NCBI RefSeq assembly: GCF_002000245.1
Contig: NZ_MTCM01000003.1
Coordinates: 186,001-250,000, forward strand
Direction of reading: 5' to 3'
Source: Sphingobacterium sp. CZ-UAM
Lineage (GTDB): Bacteria; Bacteroidota; Bacteroidia; Sphingobacteriales; Sphingobacteriaceae
DNA: 64,000 bases
Shown here: in pieces, positions 27,507 through 35,469 of the stretch
How the letters are laid out: the number at the start of each line of letters is the position of its first letter
Position numbering within the stretch: position 1 is the stretch's first letter
Notes under the pieces: generated by a model
What the model was told of the DNA's origin: nothing
Databases searched by the model: none
What the model saw: only the letters and a program-made list of their open reading frames with translations
Made by a program: the position numbers and the translations under genes

Positions 27507-30452
27507 CTAATAGCCAAATATCTCTTTTAAGTCTAGTTTTTTGACCTCGCCCAATTTAGCAAGATCTTCTGCTTTAAGGCTATCTTCTTTCGCTACGATG
27601 CAATACACATAAGGCTTTTGACTCATCTCTTTCTTATGGAACGTATTCAAATCAGCATAAGTTAACTTAGGTGCTTGCTCATAAACTACTTTACGGATAT
27701 CTGTCGTATTCCCCAAGCGTTGAGCCGCCAGATAACTGCTTAAAATAGATGCATTCAGCACACGCTCACTGGCGATGGACTTCTGCAAGCTCACTTTAGC
27801 AATATCCAGTCCTTTTGCGCTTTCTGGCAGGACATCCAATAACTCGTTCATACCTTTAATGGCCTCATTAAATTTATCAGCCTGCGTGCCGACATAAGCT
27901 CCTACTGTATAATGATTTTCTTTTTTATAAGGCTGTCCATAGAATGCATAAGTAGAGTAGGCCAATGCTTTCGATTCACGAATGGTCTGGAATACGATAC
28001 TTCCCATACCGCCACCAAAATAATTATTGAACAAAGATACTGTTGGGGTTAGCGAGCTGGAGTAAGTACCTGATGATCTATACCAGAACACTTCAGCTTG
28101 TTTCATATCAAAATTGGCAAACAATACCTGATTTTTATTGGTCGGTTGCTCAGTAAATACCATACTTTTTGCCCCTTGCACATAGTCCCCCGAACCTTGT
28201 TTCAGCGGTTTTGCCTTCGCTACAAATTCACTGGCATTCAACGGTCCAAAATAAAGCAATGTATGTTTCATATTGGCCAGATTATGCAATGCTTTCACCA
28301 GATCTTCCGCTTTCAATGCATCCAGTTCCGCATCTGTAAAAACATTATTGAACGGGTTTTTAGCACCATATTTCGCATATGATTTTAAGCCCTCCATAAT
28401 AGCTCCCTTATTTTCCTTTGCGTTAGCCCTTGACTTCTTAAGGCGTGCAATATACATTTTGAATGCCTCCTGGTCCGTCACACAATTACGCAACAGGTCC
28501 TGGATTAAAGACTGCGTAGCAGTAAAGTTCGAATTCAAACCCGAAATAGAAACCAACGTTTCTTCATTTCCAGCAGAAACAGAAAAATCAGATGCTAATT
28601 GATAAAAGTCTTTACTGAACTGCTCGCTGGACTTCTCTTTTGTTCCCAAAAATTCCAGGTAACCTGCAGCCAATGACAGCAACTTATTATTCCATTTACC
28701 CACATCAAAACGATAGGACAGTGAGAACAATTCATTATCATTATTCTTCACCGCAAGCACGGGCAAACCATTCGCAGTAGCTTTCTGAACGTCTTTATTG
28801 TAATCTACCCAAACCGGCTGGATCTTATCCTCCGGCATTGCTTCTACCTTTTTCAGAAAGTCAGATTGATCGTCACGGTTTACTGTGACAGGTGTAATTT
28901 CCGGTTTTACAACCTTAACAACATTATTATCAACCCCTTTACGTTTATAAACGACAACATAATTATTATCGTTCAGATATCGATTGGCGAAATCGACAAT
29001 ATCCTGTTTTGTAATCTTATTCAATCCATCTGAATAACTGACCACGGATGCCCAGTCCTGCCCCGAAGTGAAAGCGTCCATCAAAGCCTCAGCACGATCA
29101 CCATAACTTTCATGCTGTTTGATCTCATCTTTTTTGGCATTATTAACAATTGCACCCATCAAGTCATCAGAAAATTCACCTTTGCGCAACTTATCCAGTT
29201 CTTTCAGCAGCAACTGCTGCACCTCTTCCAGGCTCTGTCCCTGACTTGGATTTCCCTGTAGAATCAATAATGAGTAATCTTTCAATACATATGGAAATGC
29301 TCCGGCACCCAATAACTTTTGGTTCTTCACTAAATCCAGATCAATCAGACCCGCCGAACCGTTCGTCAATATCTGACTCATCAGATTTAATAACTGTGCA
29401 TCCTTGGTCGCTGCTCCCGGGAAACGAAATCCCATAAACATAAACTCAGCATCAGGCCCTTTTACCTCCCGAACAATTGGGCTTAAAATAGGCTTTTCCG
29501 GTTCAAAAGTATATGGCGGTATTTCTTTGGCCTGCATAAAAGCAAAACTTTGGTCCACCTTCTTCACAACCTCTGTAGGATCAAAATCACCCGACATGAT
29601 TACCCCCATATTGTTGGGCACATAGTAAGTATTAAAATATTCCCTGATAGCTTTTAAGGAAGGGTTTTTCAGATGTTCTACTGTACCAATCGTAGTCTGC
29701 TTTCCGTAGTTATTATTCGGGAATGCGGCTTCGAACATCGCCTCAACAGCCTTGCGGCTATCTTTGTCCAATCCAATATTTTTTTCCTCATACACAGCCT
29801 CCAGCTCCGTATGGAAAAGACGTAGGACCGGATTCCTAAAACGCTCAGCCTGCACAGCAAGATATTTATCCATTACATTACTTGGGATCTGCTCTTGATA
29901 TACCGTTTGCTCGAAAGAAGTAAACGCGTTTGTTCCCTCAGCTCCCATGGATGCCATCAGCTTGTCGTACTCATTTGCAATAGCATACTTTGCAGCCTCA
30001 CCTGACACCCGGTCGATTTCCTTGTATATCGCTTTCCGTTGCACCTCATCAGTCGTAACATTATATTTTTCATAAAGTGCATCAATCTGATCCAGCAAAG
30101 GTTTTTCCTTGGCCCAGTCTTTGGATCCAAATTTATCCGTACCCTTGAAGAGCATATGCTCCAGGTAATGAGCCAAGCCTGTATGATCTTTTGGATCTGT
30201 TTTGCTTCCAGCTTTTGTAGCAATGTAAGTCTGGATACGAGGTTCTTTTTTCGTCGGGCTTAAAATAACGGTTAGACCATTTTTGAGCTTGTAAAATCTC
30301 GAATGGGTAGGGTCATTGGACACATACTTATAAGTGTACCCACCCTCAGAAGATTCTTTCCATTCAAATTTGGTGCTCTGGGCAAACAAAGTACCCCCCG
30401 CTGTTGTTAGTGCAAACGTAACAGCAGTAATTTTAAATAGGTTTTTAATCAT
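27507..30452 (-). CDS. M16-family zinc protease, two-domain (pitrilysin-like)
   Basis: Exported metallopeptidase of 981 residues with a signal peptide (MIKNLFKITAVTFALTTAGG, cleaved near LFAQ-ST). The inverted zinc motif HYLEH is at residues 95-99 and the third ligand is in ELEAVYEEKN about 120 residues later. The second half repeats the fold without the zinc motif, as usual for M16 proteins that close around a peptide. Relatives degrade small peptides in the periplasm or on the surface. It is monocistronic, divergent from the PagL-like gene. Confidence 0.94.
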   Translation of the reverse strand: MIKNLFKITAVTFALTTAGGTLFAQSTKFEWKESSEGGYTYKYVSNDPTHSRFYKLKNGLTVILSPTKKEPRIQTYIATKAGSKTDPKDHTGLAHYLEHMLFKGTDKFGSKDWAKEKPLLDQIDALYEKYNVTTDEVQRKAIYKEIDRVSGEAAKYAIANEYDKLMASMGAEGTNAFTSFEQTVYQEQIPSNVMDKYLAVQAERFRNPVLRLFHTELEAVYEEKNIGLDKDSRKAVEAMFEAAFPNNNYGKQTTIGTVEHLKNPSLKAIREYFNTYYVPNNMGVIMSGDFDPTEVVKKVDQSFAFMQAKEIPPYTFEPEKPILSPIVREVKGPDAEFMFMGFRFPGAATKDAQLLNLMSQILTNGSAGLIDLDLVKNQKLLGAGAFPYVLKDYSLLILQGNPSQGQSLEEVQQLLLKELDKLRKGEFSDDLMGAIVNNAKKDEIKQHESYGDRAEALMDAFTSGQDWASVVSYSDGLNKITKQDIVDFANRYLNDNNYVVVYKRKGVDNNVVKVVKPEITPVTVNRDDQSDFLKKVEAMPEDKIQPVWVDYNKDVQKATANGLPVLAVKNNDNELFSLSYRFDVGKWNNKLLSLAAGYLEFLGTKEKSSEQFSKDFYQLASDFSVSAGNEETLVSISGLNSNFTATQSLIQDLLRNCVTDQEAFKMYIARLKKSRANAKENKGAIMEGLKSYAKYGAKNPFNNVFTDAELDALKAEDLVKALHNLANMKHTLLYFGPLNASEFVAKAKPLKQGSGDYVQGAKSMVFTEQPTNKNQVLFANFDMKQAEVFWYRSSGTYSSSLTPTVSLFNNYFGGGMGSIVFQTIRESKALAYSTYAFYGQPYKKENHYTVGAYVGTQADKFNEAIKGMNELLDVLPESAKGLDIAKVSLQKSIASERVLNASILSSYLAAQRLGNTTDIRKVVYEQAPKLTYADLNTFHKKEMSQKPYVYCIVAKEDSLKAEDLAKLGEVKKLDLKEIFGY

Positions 30453-30619
30453 ATTTCCTTTTTCTTTTCAACTCAAACTTAGATAAATTGCTGTGGATAT
30501 GCAATATAATTACACACATATAAAAAACAATTTATTTTAATCTGCTACTCATGCACTTTCTGCTTTGTAGCTGAAATACGGCAATTTGTCATCTGTATTT
30601 CCCATATGCCTAATGAATA

Positions 30620-30650
30620 TTGTTACAATGGTTTATCATTCTTATTTTTG
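30620..30650 (+). promoter_or_regulatory. Bacteroidota-type promoter of the PagL-like gene
   Basis: TTG (30620-30622), 20-nt spacer, then TATTTTTG (30643-30650), a full match to the -33/-7 pattern. The predicted start of transcription is about 25 nt before the ATG at 30684. Confidence 0.55.
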
Positions 30651-30683
30651 CAAAAATTTTAAAAAACGCTAACGTTTTATTTC

Positions 30684-31880
30684 ATGAGATCAAGCATACT
30701 TGTTTTTGTGATCTTCGCGCTCCTTTCCTTTCGTACAAACGCGCAGGTCACCCCCAGAATAGAAAATCAGAAAGACACATTAAACAACCGCCCCCCAGCA
30801 AAAACAAGGTTAATATTTCAGCTCGAACATGAAAGTGGAGGTGAACTCAAATTTAACGATCGTACCAAGCAGACCTTAGAAGACTCCTATTACAGTGGAC
30901 TTAACTTTCGGGTCGGTTTCCAGACACAATTTCAGGACTCATTAAAGAGTATCTATAATGAGCTTTACAACTACCCCATTTATGGTGTCGGCATCTACAG
31001 CAGCACTTTTGGCCAGGAACACTTGGGTCAGCCTTTTGCGCTCTATGGTTTCGTAGCCATCCCCATCAAACCCAAAGTCAACAGCAAATGGAACTTCAAT
31101 TACCGGATTGCCCTGGGCCTTTCAGGCAGATTCAACCCATATAATGAAGAAGACAACCCACTTAACCTTATTATCGGAAGCAAAAACAATGTATTTATCG
31201 ACTTCGGACTGCAGGCCAATTACAGATTAAGCCGGAAATTTCAGGTCGGTGCGGGAATCGCTTTTCACCATTTCAGCAATGGTGCATTGGCGCTACCAAA
31301 CACTGGAATAAACCTACTTCCATTGAGCTTATCGGTTTCTTATACCCCAACAAGCAAACCATTTGATTACAGAAAACGTGCGGTTCCCGCAATGGAAGAA
31401 ACAGAAGAACTACATTTTAATTATGCATTTGGATTCAAGCAGATTGACCGGGATCACGATGGCCAATATTTTAAATCGACACTGGGAGCCTACTATAGTA
31501 AGCACTTCGGATACAAATGGCGCCTAGGGGCAGGAATGGATGCTTTCTATTCGGCAAGTGGCAATGATGAGAAAATTGCAGGCAACAAAGCAGGTAGTTT
31601 TGGGGCATTGTTTTCCTACGGTCCCGCATTTTACATCGACCATGTCCTAAATTCGCGACTTTACATTAACGGAAATGTGGGGGTATACCTACACCGCAAT
31701 AAATTCAATGGAGAAAGCACACCTGTATATCTAAGAGCAGGCGTACGCTATAAAGTATATAAAGATTTCTTTGCCGGCGTCTCCATTAAAGCACATGGTG
31801 GTAAAGCAGACTTTATTGAATGGACAACCGGCTATGGCTTTAAATTGGGCAAAAAACGGGCAAATCCGGCCGGCAATTAG
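30684..31880 (+). CDS. PagL-like outer-membrane lipid A deacylase (acyloxyacyl hydrolase family)
   Basis: Predicted outer-membrane beta-barrel esterase that removes the 3-O-linked acyl chain from lipid A. The signal peptide ends near TNA-QVT. The first barrel half contains the family hallmark FHHFSNGALALPNTGIN (around residues 195-211), with the catalytic His-Ser pair, and LEHESGGELK near the N-terminus. At 398 residues it is about twice the length of Pseudomonas PagL. The C-terminal half (about 240-398, from LHFNYAFGFKQIDRD) is a second strand-rich segment of unknown role that seems normal in Bacteroidota homologues. It is monocistronic. Confidence 0.82.
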   Translation: MRSSILVFVIFALLSFRTNAQVTPRIENQKDTLNNRPPAKTRLIFQLEHESGGELKFNDRTKQTLEDSYYSGLNFRVGFQTQFQDSLKSIYNELYNYPIYGVGIYSSTFGQEHLGQPFALYGFVAIPIKPKVNSKWNFNYRIALGLSGRFNPYNEEDNPLNLIIGSKNNVFIDFGLQANYRLSRKFQVGAGIAFHHFSNGALALPNTGINLLPLSLSVSYTPTSKPFDYRKRAVPAMEETEELHFNYAFGFKQIDRDHDGQYFKSTLGAYYSKHFGYKWRLGAGMDAFYSASGNDEKIAGNKAGSFGALFSYGPAFYIDHVLNSRLYINGNVGVYLHRNKFNGESTPVYLRAGVRYKVYKDFFAGVSIKAHGGKADFIEWTTGYGFKLGKKRANPAGN

Positions 31881-31958
31881 CCCAAGCTGAGAACCCGGAC
31901 TTTTTGGACAACAGAACATAAACGAAACGGACACTACACAAGTCCGTTTGTACCGCAT

Positions 31959-31990
31959 AAAAAAAGCGTTCATTAAGAACGCTTTTTTTA
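31959..31990 (+). terminator. Intrinsic terminator of the PagL-like gene
   Basis: AAAAAAGCGTTC (31960-31971) pairs with GAACGCTTTTTT (31977-31988), 5-nt loop. It ends 4 nt before the 3' end of the minus-strand tRNA-Val(GAC), so on the minus strand it may also end the tRNA transcript. Confidence 0.85.
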
Positions 31991-31993
31991 TTG

Positions 31994-32068
31994 TGGGGAT
32001 TACTGGGTTCGAACCAGTGACCCCTACCTTGTCGAGGTAGTGCTCTAAACCAGCTGAGCTAAACCCCC
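31994..32068 (-). tRNA. tRNA-Val(GAC) with C at position 33
   Basis: A 75-nt cloverleaf without encoded CCA. Acceptor GGGGGTT pairs with AATCCCC (one G-U pair), and the discriminator is A. The D arm is GCTC/GAGC, the anticodon stem CTACC/GGTAG, and the T arm ACTGG-TTCGAAC-CCAGT. The loop reads TCGACAA, giving anticodon GAC (template 32031-32033). Position 33, almost always U, is C. The body is otherwise close to the three neighbouring tRNA-Val(UAC) genes, so valine identity is well supported. It is the last gene of the tRNA transcript. Confidence 0.9.
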
Positions 32069-32103
32069 TAACGAAAAAAAAGCACCAATTGATGATGCTT
32101 TTG

Positions 32104-32178
32104 TGGAGGCTACTGGATTCGAACCAGTGACCCTCTGCTTGTAAGGCAGATGCTCTGAACCAGCTGAGCTAAGCCTCC
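32104..32178 (-). tRNA. tRNA-Val(UAC)
   Basis: 75-nt cloverleaf. Acceptor GGAGGCT/AGCCTCC, anticodon loop CTTACAA giving UAC, T arm ACTGG-TTCGAAT-CCAGT, discriminator A, CCA not encoded. Identical to the copy at 32278-32352. Confidence 0.97.
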
Positions 32179-32190
32179 GTTTTGGATTGG

Positions 32191-32265
32191 TGGAGAATAC
32201 TGGATTCGAACCAGTGACCCTCTGCTTGTAAGGCAGATGCTCTGAACCAGCTGAGCTAATTCTCC
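32191..32265 (-). tRNA. tRNA-Val(UAC), acceptor-stem variant
   Basis: 75-nt cloverleaf identical to its two UAC neighbours except in the acceptor stem, which reads GGAGAAT/ATTCTCC. Two base pairs (5-68 and 6-67) have changed on both strands, keeping pairing. Confidence 0.97.
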
Positions 32266-32277
32266 GACTTTGTATGG

Positions 32278-32352
32278 TGGAGGCTACTGGATTCGAACCA
32301 GTGACCCTCTGCTTGTAAGGCAGATGCTCTGAACCAGCTGAGCTAAGCCTCC
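32278..32352 (-). tRNA. tRNA-Val(UAC)
   Basis: 75-nt cloverleaf with anticodon UAC. It is the first gene of the four-tRNA transcript and identical to the copy at 32104-32178. Spacers between the tRNAs are only 12 to 35 nt. Confidence 0.97.
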
Positions 32353-32390
32353 ATACTTTTTTAAAGAACGCCGTTCCCTAATTGCGTGTG

Positions 32391-32420
32391 CAAATATAGC
32401 TTAAAAATTCTATTCTCAAA
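32391..32420 (-). promoter_or_regulatory. Promoter of the tRNA-Val cluster
   Basis: On the minus strand TTTG (32420-32417), 18-nt spacer, TATATTTG (32398-32391): a near-ideal Bacteroidota -33/-7 pair. It lies 38 nt upstream of the first tRNA, the distance expected for a stable RNA. Confidence 0.7.
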
Positions 32421-32491
32421 ATTATTTTCAAAGATTTTCTACATTTAAAACCGCAACAAGCTAAAAAACACCCATATAATTTTCATGACAA

Positions 32492-34561
32492 TTAGTCGTA
32501 GAACTTCCAAGAAACACCAAATCTAAAGTTGGCCGTATTCATTGGATAACGTCGCACAGTATAATAACCTTTCGGATAAAAATTCTGATTTAGGAAATTA
32601 TAACTTAAAAACATATTGACCCGCTGTATATTTGCAGTGATCCATAAATCCATAATCGGATAAGTAGAAAACTCGATCTGTTGATAGGCATTATAAAACT
32701 GCCCTGTACCTATTGAATAATTTGGATTGGCATAAGGTGTATTAAATTTAGCGTCAATACCTATACTATAATCGATAACTTTATAAAAGAGATTGCTATA
32801 GTAGAGACTGTGCCAGGTATAAACCTCAGGAATTGCCAATATATTCTGCTGGTCCGTCTTTTGATAGACCACCAGGTTGTCAAGTGTAAAATGGTTGAGT
32901 TTGAATTTCTGGCCCACGCTCACCTTCAACAAATTGGCATTATCGAGTTGTGCTGGATTAATCCATCTGTCCTTCCTGCGATCGTTTTGCGGATTTGGCA
33001 GTTCTTCAAAATAGGTATAGTTGTTCAGCAAAAAATACTCAACCTTTCCATTGAACCCCAATGTAGGGTTGCGATATTGGAAAGCCAAATTTTGAATCTT
33101 GGTCTTTTTTAACCCCAAATCATTCCAATTACCATAAGTATAATTCAGGTTTTCAAAAACCATTTCAGGAGATTTGTTCTGCGAATAGGCAGAAAGAGTC
33201 ACTTTTCCGATTTTATCACCCATCGAAATATCCGCTTTTGCTTCGTAGAGAAAATCGCCTATATTGTGCCCAAAGACAATCTGATTAGCTTTTAAACTGA
33301 AGTCCAAGCGATCTGAAAATTTGTAACCCAGCTCTCCTTTGACAATTCCATTTTGGTAGAAACGGTCAAATGTTGTACTATCCGGCAATTTCTTAAGTGG
33401 CTCAGGATAAGCGGCCTGATTGCTATAGTAACGTAATGACTCTACCTGACTTTGCTCCACCCAGTTCATATCATGCTGAAAAGCCAGATTCAGTTTGGCC
33501 TCGTTTTTAAAGATTGACTTGCCACGCAGAAAAAAGTTATATTCAAACTCATTGGAAACATTTGTAATACCTGTCTTATCATTATTAAGTGCAAATGTAT
33601 TATTCGTGATTGGTAACGCAACAGCCCGCTCGTTCATGTTCTTGAAGAAATTGTAGGTCTGTCTTCTTATACGGGTGTTATGGGCCATACTGTTCGTTGG
33701 ATAGATCTGCATGGTTGGCTTTCCCTTATCTACCGTATCAATCCGACCGACATAGAGTGACTGACGCAGGAACAACGAATTGTCCCACCATTTTGATCTG
33801 GGCACAGTCGTATTACTAGCATCCTGAAATTTCACGGGAAACCGATCCGGAGACTGTATATTTTCGGGAGCAAAAGGTCTATCCTCCACAGTAGATCCAT
33901 TCTCCATTGCATCCAAGCGGTTAAAAACCGCATTGATCAATAAGTTATAACGGTTATTTTTAGATTCATACCAAGAGGCGATAGATGCTTTCAGATCAGA
34001 ATAATTCTGGTTAAGATAATATCCATCAGTTTTCGTTGAATGGAAGTCAACATTCATATTCCATTGCGAATTGATATTCTGCGACACCCGGGCCCTAAAA
34101 ACCTGATCATCAAAAAAGAATCCCACAGCCGATAGTTCGGAATAACGTGCACGGGCCCTAAAATATTGCACAGAGTCAGGATTCAATAAATAACGTTCCA
34201 ATGCAGTGAATCCGGACTGAAATCCGATTGTCTTTTTAGGCTGAAATAATAAATCCCTTGTAGCCAAACCATATGACCCGAGGTTCACACTGGGATTCCA
34301 GGGTAGGTTTTGGGGATTATAATATTGATAATTACGATGTGAAGTATCTATCTGTCTCGTATAAGTTCCTTTTTTAAGCATATCCAATGTTGCATAACGG
34401 ATATATTTTGCAGACAGGATAACTGAATCTTTTTTCCCGTCCTCTTTGGCTCTCGCCGAATCCAATGCACTGCTCCACTCTTCTTTGCTTTGCGCAATAA
34501 CATTCGTGGAACAAACAAGTAAGACACACAGTGCGGCTAATACGCGTACGATCAACTTCAT
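32492..34561 (-). CDS. Putative beta-barrel porin (Porin_10 type)
   Basis: Outer-membrane beta-barrel protein of 689 residues with a signal peptide (MKLIVRVLAALCVLLVCSTNVIAQ). After a charged region it becomes a long series of alternating aromatic strands (SQWNMNVDFHSTKTDGYY, RYNLLINAVFNRLDAME) and ends in FRFGVSWKFYD, a C-terminal strand of outer-membrane type. It fits the Bacteroidota family called putative porin (PF14121). What it conducts is unknown. It begins 24 nt after the pnp stop and is probably cotranscribed with it. Confidence 0.85.
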   Translation of the reverse strand: MKLIVRVLAALCVLLVCSTNVIAQSKEEWSSALDSARAKEDGKKDSVILSAKYIRYATLDMLKKGTYTRQIDTSHRNYQYYNPQNLPWNPSVNLGSYGLATRDLLFQPKKTIGFQSGFTALERYLLNPDSVQYFRARARYSELSAVGFFFDDQVFRARVSQNINSQWNMNVDFHSTKTDGYYLNQNYSDLKASIASWYESKNNRYNLLINAVFNRLDAMENGSTVEDRPFAPENIQSPDRFPVKFQDASNTTVPRSKWWDNSLFLRQSLYVGRIDTVDKGKPTMQIYPTNSMAHNTRIRRQTYNFFKNMNERAVALPITNNTFALNNDKTGITNVSNEFEYNFFLRGKSIFKNEAKLNLAFQHDMNWVEQSQVESLRYYSNQAAYPEPLKKLPDSTTFDRFYQNGIVKGELGYKFSDRLDFSLKANQIVFGHNIGDFLYEAKADISMGDKIGKVTLSAYSQNKSPEMVFENLNYTYGNWNDLGLKKTKIQNLAFQYRNPTLGFNGKVEYFLLNNYTYFEELPNPQNDRRKDRWINPAQLDNANLLKVSVGQKFKLNHFTLDNLVVYQKTDQQNILAIPEVYTWHSLYYSNLFYKVIDYSIGIDAKFNTPYANPNYSIGTGQFYNAYQQIEFSTYPIMDLWITANIQRVNMFLSYNFLNQNFYPKGYYTVRRYPMNTANFRFGVSWKFYD

Positions 34562-34585
34562 CTAAAAATTGTATATAGTCTAAAT

Positions 34586-35401
34586 TTATTGCAAAGCTAT
34601 CAATTCTTTCAAAATTAATGTCATCTTAGGTTCCGCTTTCTCAGCGACAGCGACGATTTCCTGCAATGACACCGGTTTTAGCTTATCGTGGAATCCCTCA
34701 TCCGTAACAACAGAGATCGCGAACACCGGAAGAGCCATATGATTGGCAACAATCACCTCCGGAACTGTACTCATCCCCACCACATCCCCGCCAATAATTC
34801 GCATGAATCGGTATTCAGCTTTTGTTTCAAGATTGGGTCCAGGTGAGGAGACATACACCACTTTTCGTGCTCTAATACCATGCCTCGATGCGATTTCAAG
34901 CGCCTGCTCAATCATTGTACGATTATACGGTTCGCTCATATCCGGGAATCGGGGACCAAACTCAGCAAGGTTCTGCCCGCGCAAGGGATTATCGGGCAAA
35001 AGATTGATATGATCTTCAATAATACCTAGATCCCCATTTCGAACCTCCGGATTCAAAGATCCGGCAGCATTTGACACAAAGAGTTTTTTGACCCCCAGCA
35101 CTTTCATGATCCGGATAGGAAAAGTAATCTGTTGCATATCATATCCCTCATAATAATGAAGCCTTCCTTGCATGGCAACCACATTCTTTCCATTCAATTT
35201 TCCAAAAATCAATTTACCGGAATGAAATTCAACTGTAGAGATGGGAAAATTAGGAATATTGGAATACATCAACTGATATTGGATCTCAATCTCATCTACC
35301 AGCTTACCCAGTCCAGTACCCAGGATGATACCGAATTCTGGCGTAAAATCTCCAATTTTTCTACGGATAAATTCCGTAGTCTCATTTATGCTATGATACA
35401 T
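34586..35401 (-). CDS. pnp: Purine-nucleoside phosphorylase
   Basis: Trimeric-type purine nucleoside phosphorylase that splits inosine and guanosine to base and ribose-1-phosphate. The 271-residue protein has the phosphate loop ILGTGLGKL near residue 27, VEFHSGKL, SNAAGSLNPEVRNGD, and the purine site GPNLETKAEYRF followed by GGDVVGMSTVPEV. It is complete. Its ATG (35399-35401) is at the foot of a long inverted repeat that occupies the gap to the upstream symporter gene. The porin gene follows. In related genomes pnp is often next to lpxK, which is not here. Confidence 0.95.
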   Translation of the reverse strand: MYHSINETTEFIRRKIGDFTPEFGIILGTGLGKLVDEIEIQYQLMYSNIPNFPISTVEFHSGKLIFGKLNGKNVVAMQGRLHYYEGYDMQQITFPIRIMKVLGVKKLFVSNAAGSLNPEVRNGDLGIIEDHINLLPDNPLRGQNLAEFGPRFPDMSEPYNRTMIEQALEIASRHGIRARKVVYVSSPGPNLETKAEYRFMRIIGGDVVGMSTVPEVIVANHMALPVFAISVVTDEGFHDKLKPVSLQEIVAVAEKAEPKMTLILKELIALQ

Positions 35402-35457
35402 ACGTACAAAAAAACTAAGTATCTCAAACTTAACTTAATTTTTTTGTACGTACAAAT
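35401..35457 (-). promoter_or_regulatory. 20-bp inverted repeat with AraR-like palindrome before pnp
   Basis: Arms 35401-35420 and 35433-35452 pair over 20 positions with one mismatch around a 12-nt loop. The outer part forms a near-perfect palindrome, TTTTGTACGTACAAAT (35442-35457), close to the operator I recall for GntR-family AraR of Bacillus. In the pnp mRNA the hairpin would end on the A of the start codon. It could be an operator, a translational switch, or the end of the murQ/symporter transcript. Confidence 0.5.
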
Positions 35458-35469
35458 CAAATATAGCAG

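Noticed and set aside
32104..32352. Tandem near-identical units considered as a CRISPR-like or mobile repeat array
   Set aside because: Each unit folds as a tRNA-Val cloverleaf with a UAC anticodon; spacers are short and variable.
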